From: Achromobacter sp. MYb9
Lineage (GTDB): Bacteria; Pseudomonadota; Gammaproteobacteria; Burkholderiales; Burkholderiaceae_B
DNA: 64,000 nucleotides
NCBI RefSeq assembly: GCF_002975275.1
Contig: NZ_PCOQ01000005.1
Span: 62,001 to 126,000 of the forward strand
Direction: 5' to 3'
Shown: in pieces, positions 9,381-17,644 of the stretch
How positions within the stretch are numbered: position 1 is the first letter of the stretch
Layout of the letters: each line of letters starts with the position of its first letter
Position numbers and translations under genes: made by a program
The notes under the pieces: model-generated
The model's input: only the letters and a program-made list of their open reading frames with translations
What the model was told of the DNA's origin: nothing
The model's database searches: none

Positions 9381-11117
9381 TCAGAAAAGACGGGTAGCCT
9401 GGAACCACAAGCGCGGTTCGCGTTTGGGGCCTTCTTGTCGATAGTTGTTCTGCTCCAGCGGCCATGCCGCGGTCAGCGTGATCTGGTGCTGGCGGCCGGT
9501 CTGGATCAGGCTCACGCCCGTGGCCGACAGATGCTGGCTGTTGCGGCCGCCGATCCACGGGCGCTTGTTGAGCCGCACGGCTCCCTTGTCCACGAAGGCA
9601 GCCAGTTGCAGGCCGGGAAGCGGCAGGTAGCGCAGGTCCAGACTGCCTTGCCAGCCTTCGTCGCCGCTGGCGGCGCCGTTGGGAAAGGCGCGTACGCCGA
9701 ACGGGCCGCCCAGGCTGAACTTCTCGGAGCTGTCCAGGTTCTTCGATGCCAGCTGGCCGTTGAATTGCGCGGACAGCATGAAAGGGCCCGGCAGGTTTTG
9801 CAGCCGCAGCAAGGTGATGTTGGCCTTGCCGAACCGGCCGGCCGCGCGGCTGTACAGGCGGTCGCCCTGGCGGCTGATGGCGTCGCGCAGCTGCAGCGAA
9901 CCGATACCGTAGGACAGGTACATCGCGCTACGGCCGCCGCCCCAAAGGCCATCGTCGCGGCTGCCGTTCAGGGACGCCGTCCACAGGCCGACATGCTTGC
10001 GGTTGACGACTTCAAACAAATCCATGGCGTCGCGCATGGTTTTGTCGTCATACTGCAGCTGGGCCTGCAGCGTGAGGTTGCGGCTGCGCAAGAGCGGCTG
10101 CTGCACGAACAGGCTGACGATCGAGGCCTTGCCGTGCGCTTCCAAGAGGTCGAAGTCCCGGCCTAGCTGATAGCGCATGTTGGAGACGCTGGCGCCGAGT
10201 CGCGTCAAGCTGGATCCGACCGGCACCTGGTAAGCCGCGCGGTAGTAGCGCTGCTTCTTGTCGCTGCTCAGCAGCCGCAGGTTCAACTGATCGCCCAGAC
10301 GCAACGGGCTGTTGATATCCAGCGTGCCGGCCAGGCGGAACTCGCCGGTGTAGTAGCCGCCGAAGTTGTCGACGTCAAGGCTGCCGGCCGCTAAGGGGCC
10401 AGGCTCGGCATCGATGAACAATTCCGTTGAGCCGGGCGTCTTGCCGGGCCGCAGTGTGCCTTGGACCTGGATGCCGGGGATATCATTCACGAGCATCAGG
10501 CGGCTGTCCAACGCTTCGAGGTGGACTGCGTCGCCTTGGCGCAAAGCCGAGAGCGCCCGGAGCAGGACCGAGTCGCTGACGCGGGTCTGGTTGTTGAGCG
10601 TCACGTCGTCGTAGACGCCTTCTTGGATGGCGATCTGAACCACGCCGTCGACGATTTCTTGTGGGGGCAGGTAGGCGCGGGCCAGCAGATAGCCATGGCC
10701 TTGATAGAACGTGGTGATGCGGTCGGTGGCGGCGCGCAAGCCATCAAGGCTTTGTTCTGTGCCGGGCAGGTCCGCCAGCAGTTGCAGGAGTTCCGTATCA
10801 TCGAAAACCCGATTGCCGCGGAGTTGAAATTTGCTGACCGGCACGCCGGGGCCTTCGGACAGGCCGGTGGCCGAGGGCAAGGAGGACGGGGCGGTTACGT
10901 CGAGGCTCGGCTGCGAAGCCGAAGGCGTGAAGGCGGGAAGTGTTGACTCAAGCTCTCTGAGCGCCCGGCCGGCGTCGGGGGTTTGGGCGAAGGTAGCGAT
11001 CGGCGGGAGCGCCAGCAGCAGGCTGACCGTCAGTCGCCAGCGCAAGCCAGCGGTGGGGGAATATGGCGGCAGGGTGTAAGCACGGCCAGGACGAATCCCC
11101 CGGCGTATTGCCGTCAT
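9381..11117 (-). CDS. TpsB outer-membrane transporter (ShlB/FhaC/HecB family)
   Basis: From ATG at 11117 the product is 578 residues; a GTG at 11135 would add six. A signal-like stretch (LTVSLLLALPPIATFAQ) is followed by a POTRA region (VSKFQLRGNRVFDDTELLQL, then DGVVQIAIQEGVYDDVTL). The C-terminal half is a 16-strand-type barrel with FGVRAFPNGAASGDEGW, the FhaC-family loop motif (VRGY-like, here VRAF). The last residue is Phe (QATRLF), the outer-membrane beta-barrel end recognised by the Bam complex. It lies 72 nt upstream of the exoprotein gene on the same strand, so the order is tpsB then tpsA. It should export the partner across the outer membrane. Confidence 0.92.
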   Translation of the reverse strand: MTAIRRGIRPGRAYTLPPYSPTAGLRWRLTVSLLLALPPIATFAQTPDAGRALRELESTLPAFTPSASQPSLDVTAPSSLPSATGLSEGPGVPVSKFQLRGNRVFDDTELLQLLADLPGTEQSLDGLRAATDRITTFYQGHGYLLARAYLPPQEIVDGVVQIAIQEGVYDDVTLNNQTRVSDSVLLRALSALRQGDAVHLEALDSRLMLVNDIPGIQVQGTLRPGKTPGSTELFIDAEPGPLAAGSLDVDNFGGYYTGEFRLAGTLDINSPLRLGDQLNLRLLSSDKKQRYYRAAYQVPVGSSLTRLGASVSNMRYQLGRDFDLLEAHGKASIVSLFVQQPLLRSRNLTLQAQLQYDDKTMRDAMDLFEVVNRKHVGLWTASLNGSRDDGLWGGGRSAMYLSYGIGSLQLRDAISRQGDRLYSRAAGRFGKANITLLRLQNLPGPFMLSAQFNGQLASKNLDSSEKFSLGGPFGVRAFPNGAASGDEGWQGSLDLRYLPLPGLQLAAFVDKGAVRLNKRPWIGGRNSQHLSATGVSLIQTGRQHQITLTAAWPLEQNNYRQEGPKREPRLWFQATRLF

Positions 11118-11619
11118 TGCATTGTGGAATATCACTTGGTTCTACCCGCTGTGTGCAGCGGCCCTTTATTGATTTTGTTGTCATCGTCGTGAGCCGCTCA
11201 GGAGCGCGTTTGCCCTGAGTGCGTGATGCCCGGTGAGCGCATGGGACACAATGCAGGGCTCGGCTTTTTTTCGGGCGTCGGGCGTGTCGCGAGGCCGTCG
11301 CCACGAAGAACGACTATAGGTTTTTGTAGGACTAAGAGAACTAGGAAAAATACGAAATTGAAGGGATAGTTATTCGAAACTGAGTTCGTTTAATTAATGG
11401 CCTGACTGATAATTTTTATAAAAATGAATGGATTGGTCTCGCTTTTGTCGTAAAGTGGACGAAGTTTGCCCATTCCGCGGCGAATCCGTAGTGTGGAACT
11501 GGTCCTGTTTTTAGTATGTGTTGCCGGTTCGGTCGCTGTGTCCCAATATTCTGAAGGCGTGGCTCTCGTCTACAATAAATTCGAACGATTGGGTTCCTCC
11601 CTTGATATGGAAGAGTGTG
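11118..11619. other. AT-rich divergent intergenic region between TPS operon and RcsB-like regulator
   Basis: About 500 bp with no convincing gene. From about 11310 to 11620 the sequence is visibly A+T rich compared with the GC-rich genes around it. It includes a perfect 14-bp palindrome at 11412-11425 and a possible sigma-70 -10 box TACAAT at 11571-11576 pointing right. It must hold the promoters of the TPS operon (leftward) and of the response regulator (rightward). Confidence 0.6.
11412..11425. promoter_or_regulatory. Perfect AT palindrome in the TPS/regulator promoter region
   Basis: ATTTTTATAAAAAT reads the same on both strands and lies in the AT-rich block about 300 bp upstream of the TPS transporter and 200 bp upstream of the regulator. 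It could be a protein-binding or DNA-bending site; no known consensus is claimed. Confidence 0.35.
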
Positions 11620-12306
11620 TTGGCGTCTGAAACCGATATATATGTCGCGCTTGTCGATGATCACCCCGCAGTGTCGCTGGGTGTGGTGTCGGTACTAAGC
11701 GAGAGACCCGAGTTCGTGATGGTGGGACAAGCCACGGACTCAACGGGCCTGGTGGCTTTACTGAACGAAAATCCGTGTGATGTGCTGATTTCCGACTTCT
11801 CGATGCCGGGAGGGAAATACGGCGACGGCCTGGCGCTTGTGGCTTATCTGGAACGCAGCTATCCGACGCTGCGTACCGTTATTTACACCATGTTCGATAG
11901 CCCGATACTGGTATGGGCGATGGTGCGCCAGAATGTCCTGGGAATCGTCAGTAAATGCGATTCCCCCAGCCATTTGATTAGTGCGGTGCGGGCGGTCCAT
12001 GCTGGGCGGCAGTATTATTCGCCAGTTATAAAAGAACTGTTGCTGAATAATATGCAGATGGGCGGAGAAAGTCGCCTGACGCCACGCGAGGCAGAAGTGG
12101 TTCGATTATTCTGCGCAGGCGGCACCATTACCCATATTGCCGAGATGGTGCATCGGAGCGTGCAAACGATCAGCACCCAGAAGCGCAGCGCAATGAGAAA
12201 ATTGGGCGTGACAACAGATGCCGATTTAATCCGCCATGTGCTGGGCAATGGGGTACATACGTCCATGGACATGGCCAGCGCGATAGGCCTGCGGCCACCA
12301 GGCTAA
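11620..12306 (+). CDS. Response regulator, NarL/LuxR type, RcsB-like
   Basis: The frame is open from ATG 11518, but TTG at 11620 is preferred: GGAAGA (11609-11614) is a well-spaced ribosome site, a -10-like TACAAT lies at 11571, and the receiver domain begins at once (DIYVALVDDHPAVSLG). This gives 228 residues. The receiver has acidic DD and the phospho-acceptor Asp59 in LISDFSMPG. The sequence GGKYGDGLALVAYL closely follows the E. coli RcsB pattern. The C-terminal helix-turn-helix (RLTPREAEVVRLFCAGG, TISTQKRSAMRKLGV) is also RcsB-like. No sensor kinase or phosphorelay gene is nearby, so it is an orphan regulator, probably of the neighbouring surface-structure genes. Confidence 0.85.
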   Translation: MASETDIYVALVDDHPAVSLGVVSVLSERPEFVMVGQATDSTGLVALLNENPCDVLISDFSMPGGKYGDGLALVAYLERSYPTLRTVIYTMFDSPILVWAMVRQNVLGIVSKCDSPSHLISAVRAVHAGRQYYSPVIKELLLNNMQMGGESRLTPREAEVVRLFCAGGTITHIAEMVHRSVQTISTQKRSAMRKLGVTTDADLIRHVLGNGVHTSMDMASAIGLRPPG

Positions 12307-12310
12307 CGCT

Positions 12311-12327
12311 GGGCGGGCTCGCCGCCC
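12311..12327. terminator. Small GC hairpin between convergent genes
   Basis: GGGCGG (12311-12316) pairs with CCGCCC (12322-12327) around a GCTCG loop, just after the regulator stop and before the stop of the convergent phosphotransferase gene. There is no T-run, so it is only a weak terminator candidate. Confidence 0.3.
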
Positions 12328-12358
12328 GAGTTGTGGCCGGCATTGGCCTATTTGCGCG

Positions 12359-13159
12359 CTAGAAGAATTCGTCCAGCAGGCAATAGAAGTTGATGCGCTG
12401 CGTATCGGGCGCAATGCCATATTCGCGAAAAAAGGCGGCAACCCATTCCTTGCCGACATTGCGGGCAATGCTTCGCGCCGCCAGCGCCAGGTCTTGAAAG
12501 CGGTCGGCGATGCCCAGACGGCCGCAATCGATGAACCCCGTGAACTGGTGGCCGTCGATCATGAGGTTGGGAAGGCAGGCGTCGCCGTGCGTCACTACCA
12601 GATCGTGCGCCGGGGGGCGGCTTGATAGCAGTTCGGCCAACACCTGGTTGGCCGATTGCCCCAGCCGTTCATCGTCGAAATCCGCTTCGTCGACAAGTCC
12701 GGCGTGGACGTGGCGCTGCGCTTGCGCAATCCGCGCTTCCAGCCGGTGGTCGAACGGGCAGGCTGCAATGGGCAAGCGGTGCAAGTCGCGCAATGCCGTC
12801 GCCAACACGCCGATGACTTGCGCGGGAGGCAGGGCGGCGCTGGCCAGGTCGGCACCGCGAAGCGCCGTCATCAGAAGCCAGTGGCGGCCGCCTTCCATCG
12901 CGGTGTCAACTACGTGGGGGGCAGGTTGGCCAACCTGCTGCAGCCAGCGAAGCCGGTCGATCTCGTCCGGCAGCTCGCTTTCCGCACCCGCAAGTTCCGA
13001 CTTCAGAAAAAGATCAGGCTGCTTGGGGCGCCGCACGCGGAACACGTCCGCGCGGGATTCGCCGATGGATTGCGGTTCCAGGGATGCGTGGGCGAAGTCT
13101 TCGCGCCATTTGGCGGGAAGGGCGATGCTGTGGCTTTCCGTTGCGTTGGACGATTCCAT
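12359..13159 (-). CDS. Aminoglycoside 3'-phosphotransferase, APH(3') family
   Basis: The 266-residue product has the family's usual length. Lys53 in LFLKSE is the ATP-binding lysine. THGDACLPNLMIDG (residues 190-203) is the Brenner motif with catalytic Asp193 and Asn198. FIDCGRLGIADRFQDLALA contains the metal-binding Asp211 and the arginine-rich loop. The C-terminus YCLLDEFF matches the carboxylate end that contacts the aminoglycoside in APH(3') enzymes. It transfers phosphate from ATP to the 3'-OH of kanamycin-type drugs by family knowledge; the real spectrum is unknown. There is no mobile element beside it and its composition matches its neighbours, so it looks like an intrinsic chromosomal gene. 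It lies 72 nt downstream of the aldolase on the same strand. Confidence 0.87.
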   Translation of the reverse strand: MESSNATESHSIALPAKWREDFAHASLEPQSIGESRADVFRVRRPKQPDLFLKSELAGAESELPDEIDRLRWLQQVGQPAPHVVDTAMEGGRHWLLMTALRGADLASAALPPAQVIGVLATALRDLHRLPIAACPFDHRLEARIAQAQRHVHAGLVDEADFDDERLGQSANQVLAELLSSRPPAHDLVVTHGDACLPNLMIDGHQFTGFIDCGRLGIADRFQDLALAARSIARNVGKEWVAAFFREYGIAPDTQRINFYCLLDEFF

Positions 13160-13231
13160 TGGCTTACCGATTCACGTGGGGGCTCAGGAGCGAGCTTCGA
13201 CATGATAATCAGGCTGGGCCAACGCGTGGCG

Positions 13232-14086
13232 TTACCCATGGCGGGATTCGCTTTCGTATTGCTGCCATGCTTCGCGCGCGCTGGCGCCCTGGTGGATCAT
13301 CGCCATCAGTGCGCGCACAACCGCCGAGGGGGAAGCGTGCTGGTAGACGTTGCGTCCGTACACGAGGCCCACCGCGCCTTGGTCCAGCAGTTCCCATGAC
13401 CGACCGAAGACGCGTTGCAGGTCTTCGCGGCCGCCTCCCCGCACCAACACCGGGCAACGCGCCGCCTGGACCACGCGATGGAAGTCGCGGGTTTCGGTGG
13501 TGGGGTCGGCCTTGATGATGTCGGCGCCCATTTCGCGCGCCAGGCGGACCAGCGTCACGATTTTTTCGGCGTCGCCGTCCACCATGTAGCCGCCGCGGGC
13601 GGAGTGGGGCGCCATGACGAGCGGTTCGATCATCAGCGGCATGCCATAACGGTCGCAGTCGGCGCGCACGCGTGCGATGTTCGAGACGCATTGGCGGAAA
13701 AGGTCGGGTTCGTCGGGCAGCATGAACAGGTTGACGACGACGCAGGCGGCGTCCATCTGCACGGCCGGCAATACCGGATCTTGCGTGTTCTGCAATACGG
13801 CCCACATCACGCGGTGCGTGGTGGCGTTGTAGGGGTTGCCCATGTCCAGGCGCATGACCAACGCGGGTTTATCGCGCCCCGGGCGTTGCTGTAGCAGACC
13901 GGCCTGGCCGTAATTGAGCTGGATGGCGTCGGGGCGCGCCGCTACCAGTTGATCCATGACGGCGGGCATGTCCTCCAGGCCGTCGAGGAATCCGGGTTCG
14001 TTGCAGACGCCGTGGTCGACGGCGATGTCCAGGCAGCGGCCGGCGGTTAGCAGGCGGTTCAGGCGCGCTTCTTTGTTATGCGTCAT
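13232..14086 (-). CDS. Class I aldolase, DhnA/LsrF/FbaB-like
   Basis: A 284-residue TIM-barrel protein. CLDIAVDHGVCNEPG is the typical DhnA/LsrF opening, and GADIIKADPTTETR carries the probable Schiff-base Lys192. CPVLVRGGGRE and GAVGLVYGRNVYQH form the phosphate-binding C-terminal loops. By family, it cleaves or transfers on a phosphorylated ketose, often releasing dihydroxyacetone phosphate or acetyl-CoA; the substrate here is not known. It is the last gene of the leftward operon: binding protein, ATPase, permease, aldo/keto reductase, aldolase. It lies 20 nt after the reductase gene. The operon context makes it the cleavage step for the imported and phosphorylated sugar or polyol. Confidence 0.85.
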   Translation of the reverse strand: MTHNKEARLNRLLTAGRCLDIAVDHGVCNEPGFLDGLEDMPAVMDQLVAARPDAIQLNYGQAGLLQQRPGRDKPALVMRLDMGNPYNATTHRVMWAVLQNTQDPVLPAVQMDAACVVVNLFMLPDEPDLFRQCVSNIARVRADCDRYGMPLMIEPLVMAPHSARGGYMVDGDAEKIVTLVRLAREMGADIIKADPTTETRDFHRVVQAARCPVLVRGGGREDLQRVFGRSWELLDQGAVGLVYGRNVYQHASPSAVVRALMAMIHQGASAREAWQQYESESRHG

Positions 14087-14106
14087 GAAGAGGTTTCCTT
14101 GTCCTT

Positions 14107-15087
14107 TCAGTCCAGCGTTTCAAGATGGAGGGCGGCGGCCGTGTCGATGGCGGCAAGGGCGGTCGGGTCCAGCGTGAGGTTCGCGGCACGGGCGTTTTGA
14201 ATCGCTTGCGCCGGCGTGCGGGCGCCGCACAAGGCGGTGCTGACGCCACCGTTGCGCGTGGTCCAGGCGATCATCAGTTGCGCGTAAGAGCAATCCAGGC
14301 GCTGCCGCAACGGCGCCAATGCGTCAAAGAAGGCTTTCAGCTTTGCGCGGTTGGCGGCGGAGAAGCGCGGATTGCCGGCGCGCTGGTCGTCGCCGGTGAA
14401 TTGCCGGCTGGGGTCGATCGGGCCGGCCAAGAGGCCAAGCGCCAGCGAGGAGTAGCCAAGCGAGGCCACGCCGTGTTCCTGGCACGGAGGCAGCAGCGTG
14501 GACTCGATGTCGCGGTCGATCAGGCTGTAGCGTTCCTGGATGGCGTCCACCGGGCCGTGGCGCAGGTATTCGGCCAGCGTTTCGGGCGTGGCGTTGCTGA
14601 TGCCAATGGCGCGGATCTTGCCCTGGCGCTTCAGGTCCAGCAGCGCGCCCATGGTTTCCGCGACGGGGGTGCCGCTGTCCTGCCAATGCGTGATGTAAAG
14701 GTCGATGTAGTCGGTTTGCAGGCGGCCCAGGCTCTGTTCCACTTCATGGAAGATGGACGCGCGCCCCAGGTGGCGGTGCACCGGTTTGCCGTCTTCGTCG
14801 AAGAAGTGCGTGCCCTGTTGCGTGTGCCATACCAGCCCGCACTTGGTCGCGATGACGGCCTGATGCCGGCGCCCTTGCAGGGCGGTGCCGACCAGGCGTT
14901 CGGCGTGCCCCAGGCCGTAGGCGGGCGCGGTGTCGATCAGGCGCACGCCGGTGTCCACGGACGCGCGGATGGCGTCGATGGCTGCCGCATCGTCGCCGCC
15001 GCCCCACATCCATCCGCCCATGGCCCAGGTGCCCAGGCCGACGGTTTCGCATTCGATGCCGGACGCGCCCAGTGTTGTGATGTTCAT
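14107..15087 (-). CDS. Aldo/keto reductase
   Basis: ATG at 15087 overlaps the permease stop (ATGA on the minus strand), with AAAGGAC upstream; the much longer open frame above it is the permease shadow. The 326-residue product has the AKR tetrad Asp52 (IDTAPAYG), Tyr57, Lys82 (IATKCG) and His134 (YITHWQD). It also has the NADPH-site end motifs IGISNATPE and ALCGARTP. It reduces an aldehyde or ketone, or oxidises a sugar, with NADP(H). Its tight coupling to a sugar importer and an aldolase suggests that it handles the pathway's aldehyde product or oxidises the free sugar. Both directions are inference. Confidence 0.88.
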   Translation of the reverse strand: MNITTLGASGIECETVGLGTWAMGGWMWGGGDDAAAIDAIRASVDTGVRLIDTAPAYGLGHAERLVGTALQGRRHQAVIATKCGLVWHTQQGTHFFDEDGKPVHRHLGRASIFHEVEQSLGRLQTDYIDLYITHWQDSGTPVAETMGALLDLKRQGKIRAIGISNATPETLAEYLRHGPVDAIQERYSLIDRDIESTLLPPCQEHGVASLGYSSLALGLLAGPIDPSRQFTGDDQRAGNPRFSAANRAKLKAFFDALAPLRQRLDCSYAQLMIAWTTRNGGVSTALCGARTPAQAIQNARAANLTLDPTALAAIDTAAALHLETLD

Positions 15088-16124
15088 CGGTGTCCTTTCT
15101 TGACGTTCATAAGATGGTCGACGGTGACGGCGGCCAGCAGGATCAGGCCTTTGACCACGTCCTGCCAGTAGGGCGAGACATCCAGCAGGATCAGGGAACT
15201 GGTCACGACCGACAGCAGGGCCAGCCCCAGCACGGCGCCCAGGACCGTGCCGGAGCCGCCCTTCAAGCTGGCGCCGCCGATCACCACGGCGGCGATCACG
15301 TTCAGTTCCATGCCCATGCCGAAGGTGGGCGTGGCGGCGCCGAAGCGGGCGGTGTAGACCACGCCCGCCAGCCCCGCCAGCGTTGAACACAGCACGGTGA
15401 CCCAGAATTTCACGCGGCCCGTGCGGATGCCGGAATACAGCGCGGCCTTTTCGTTGCTGCCGGTGTAGAACACTTTGCGCAGCAGCGCGGCGCGGCGCAG
15501 GGCGAAGTCGCTGACGATGACGATGGCGGCGAAGATGAGGATGACGGCGGGGATGCCGCCAATGACGCCCTGGCCGATGAACTTGAACTGCGCGGGCAAC
15601 GAAAACAGCGACTGCGGCGTGCCTTGCGTGATGGCCAGCGACAAGCCGCGCACGATCACCATGAAAGCCAGCGACGCGATGAAATGGCTGAGCCCGATGC
15701 GCGTCACGCACAGGCCGATCAGCGCGCCCACGACGCCGCTTGCCGCGATGGCCGCCAGGCTGGCGGTCCACGGGTCGACGCCCATCAGGAACAGCTTGCC
15801 GGTGATTACCATGGCCATGCAGACGACCGAGCCCACCGATAGGTCGATGCCGCCCACGATCACCAGCAGGGTCATGCCAACCACGACAATGCCCTCGATG
15901 GAGAACGACAGCAGCATCGCGCGGATGTTCTCCCAGGTCAGGAAGTGTGGCGACGCGAAGCTCATGCCGATGGCAAGCAGCGCGATGATCAGCAGCAGGC
16001 CGGCCTCGCGCATGCTGGCCAACCGGTGCCGCAACGGTAGCCCGGTGGCGGGGCGCGCAGCGGCCAGGCCGCCGTCGGGCGCCAGGACGGCGTCGGTCGC
16101 GGAGGAAGGTTTGAGTTCGGACAT
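15084..16124 (-). CDS. Sugar ABC transporter permease (RbsC/XylH family)
   Basis: ATG at 16124 overlaps the ATPase stop (ATGA). The 346-residue product has about eight to ten hydrophobic segments. The family signature is GGIDLSVGSVVCMAMV in the second to third segments, followed by GLSHFIASLAFMVIVRGLS and the conserved ABC-contact stretch GSNEKAALYSGI. It ends HLMNVKKGHR. One permease gene implies a homodimeric channel of the ribose type, unlike the LsrC/LsrD pair of AI-2 importers. It is the inner-membrane channel of the importer encoded with its neighbours. Confidence 0.93.
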   Translation of the reverse strand: MSELKPSSATDAVLAPDGGLAAARPATGLPLRHRLASMREAGLLLIIALLAIGMSFASPHFLTWENIRAMLLSFSIEGIVVVGMTLLVIVGGIDLSVGSVVCMAMVITGKLFLMGVDPWTASLAAIAASGVVGALIGLCVTRIGLSHFIASLAFMVIVRGLSLAITQGTPQSLFSLPAQFKFIGQGVIGGIPAVILIFAAIVIVSDFALRRAALLRKVFYTGSNEKAALYSGIRTGRVKFWVTVLCSTLAGLAGVVYTARFGAATPTFGMGMELNVIAAVVIGGASLKGGSGTVLGAVLGLALLSVVTSSLILLDVSPYWQDVVKGLILLAAVTVDHLMNVKKGHR

Positions 16125-17644
16125 CAGATCGTCTCCTGGGCGCTGAGGCCAGAGGCCAGCCTCAGCAGCCGTTCTTCGGTCATTTCGCTGGCGGCCAGTT
16201 CGCCGGCCAGCCGGCCGTCGCGGATCACCAGCGCGCGGTCGCACAGGCCGATGATTTCCGGCAGTTCGGACGAGATCACGATCACGCCCACGCCCTGGCT
16301 GGCCAGGTCGCGCAAGATGTGGTGGATCTCGGATTTGGCGCCGACGTCCACGCCGCGTGTGGGTTCGTCCATCAGCAGCACGGCGGGATGCGTCGCCAGC
16401 AGCTTGGCGATCGCTACCTTCTGCTGATTGCCCCCCGACAGGCTGGCGGCGTCGATGGCCACGCCGTTGGACTTGAGTTTGAGCCGGGCGCCCAGCTCGG
16501 TGGCCAGACCCCGTTCGGCGCGCCTGCGCAGCAGGCCGAAGCGCGAACTGATACGCGCCAGCGCCATGGAAGATATGTTCTGCTCGATGGGCAGTTCCAG
16601 AAATAGTCCGGCGGCCTTGCGGTCTTCGCTGAGGTAGGCGATGCCATGGCGCAGGGCGTCGCCATAGCGGCGTATGCGCAGGGGTTTGCCGCGTAGCCGC
16701 ACCTTGCCGCGGCGCGCGCGCCGCAGGCCGCACAAGGTCTCGGCCAGTTCGCTGCGCCCCGCGCCCATCAGGCCGGAGATGCCCAGGATCTCGCCGCGTT
16801 TCAGCGTGAAGGAGACCCCGTGCACGCATAGGCCGTCGGCGATGCCGTCGACCTCCAGCAAGGGCGTGGCGTCTTCGTCCGCTGCCTGTTTTGGCGGGTA
16901 GTAGCAGCCCAGGTCGCGCCCGACCATGCTGCGCACCAGCGCATCGGGCGTCAGGCCGGAAAGCGGGGCGCAGAGTACGTCGCGGCCATCGCGCAGGACG
17001 GTGACGCGGTCGCAGTGCTGGAAGATCTCGGCCATGCGGTGGCTGATGTAGATGATGCCGATGCCTTGCGCTTTCAGGTCATGCAGCACGCGGAATAGGG
17101 CGGCCGATTCGACCTCGGTCAGCGCCGCCGTGGGTTCGTCCAGGATCAGGACTTTGCAATCCAGCGTCAGCGCCTTCGCGATTTCGACCAGTTGCTGGCT
17201 GGAGATGCCGAGGTCGTCCACGCGCAGACCCGGATCGATCTGCTGGCCCAGTCGCGCCAGCGCCTGGGTTGCGCGCGTGTTCAAGCTGGCGAAGTCCATC
17301 CAGGCGCGGGGCCGGGTGGCGATTTCGGGCATGAAGATGTTCTCGGCGACCGTGGCGTCGCCGCACAGCGCGATTTCCTGGTGGACCAGGCCGATGCCCA
17401 GCCGCATGGCGTGGGCGGGGCCGTCGATGACTACGCGTTCGCCATTCAAGCGGATATCGCCTTCGTCTGGCGCGTGGATGCCGTCGATGATCTTCATCAG
17501 CGTCGACTTGCCGGCGCCGTTCTCGCCGCACAGGGCGTGGATTTCGCCCCGCTGCAGCGAGAAATGCACGCCGGCCAGCGCGCGCGAGGCCCCGAAACGC
17601 TTGGCGATGCCGTGCAGTTCCAGCAGGGGCGGTTGCGCGGTCAT
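16124..17644 (-). CDS. Sugar ABC transporter ATPase, duplicated (RbsA/MglA/XylG type)
   Basis: ATG at 17644 overlaps the binding-protein stop; upstream codons in the frame belong to that gene's shadow. The 506 residues hold two ATPase modules. The first has Walker A GENGAGKST (residues 40-48), a Q-loop VHQEIALCGD, a degenerate signature ISSQQLVEIAKAL and Walker B LILDEPTAAL. The second has SGLMGAGRSELAETL in place of a classic Walker A, with signature LSGGNQQKVAIAKLL and Walker B LLMDEPTRGVDVGAK. This arrangement is normal for CUT2 sugar importers. It powers uptake through the permease encoded next to it. Confidence 0.94.
   Translation of the reverse strand: MTAQPPLLELHGIAKRFGASRALAGVHFSLQRGEIHALCGENGAGKSTLMKIIDGIHAPDEGDIRLNGERVVIDGPAHAMRLGIGLVHQEIALCGDATVAENIFMPEIATRPRAWMDFASLNTRATQALARLGQQIDPGLRVDDLGISSQQLVEIAKALTLDCKVLILDEPTAALTEVESAALFRVLHDLKAQGIGIIYISHRMAEIFQHCDRVTVLRDGRDVLCAPLSGLTPDALVRSMVGRDLGCYYPPKQAADEDATPLLEVDGIADGLCVHGVSFTLKRGEILGISGLMGAGRSELAETLCGLRRARRGKVRLRGKPLRIRRYGDALRHGIAYLSEDRKAAGLFLELPIEQNISSMALARISSRFGLLRRRAERGLATELGARLKLKSNGVAIDAASLSGGNQQKVAIAKLLATHPAVLLMDEPTRGVDVGAKSEIHHILRDLASQGVGVIVISSELPEIIGLCDRALVIRDGRLAGELAASEMTEERLLRLASGLSAQETI

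Noticed and set aside
11310-11360. RcsAB-box-like sequence near TAAGA...TAGGA
   Set aside because: The right arm does not match the inverted TCCTA arm of the consensus, so symmetry is lacking.
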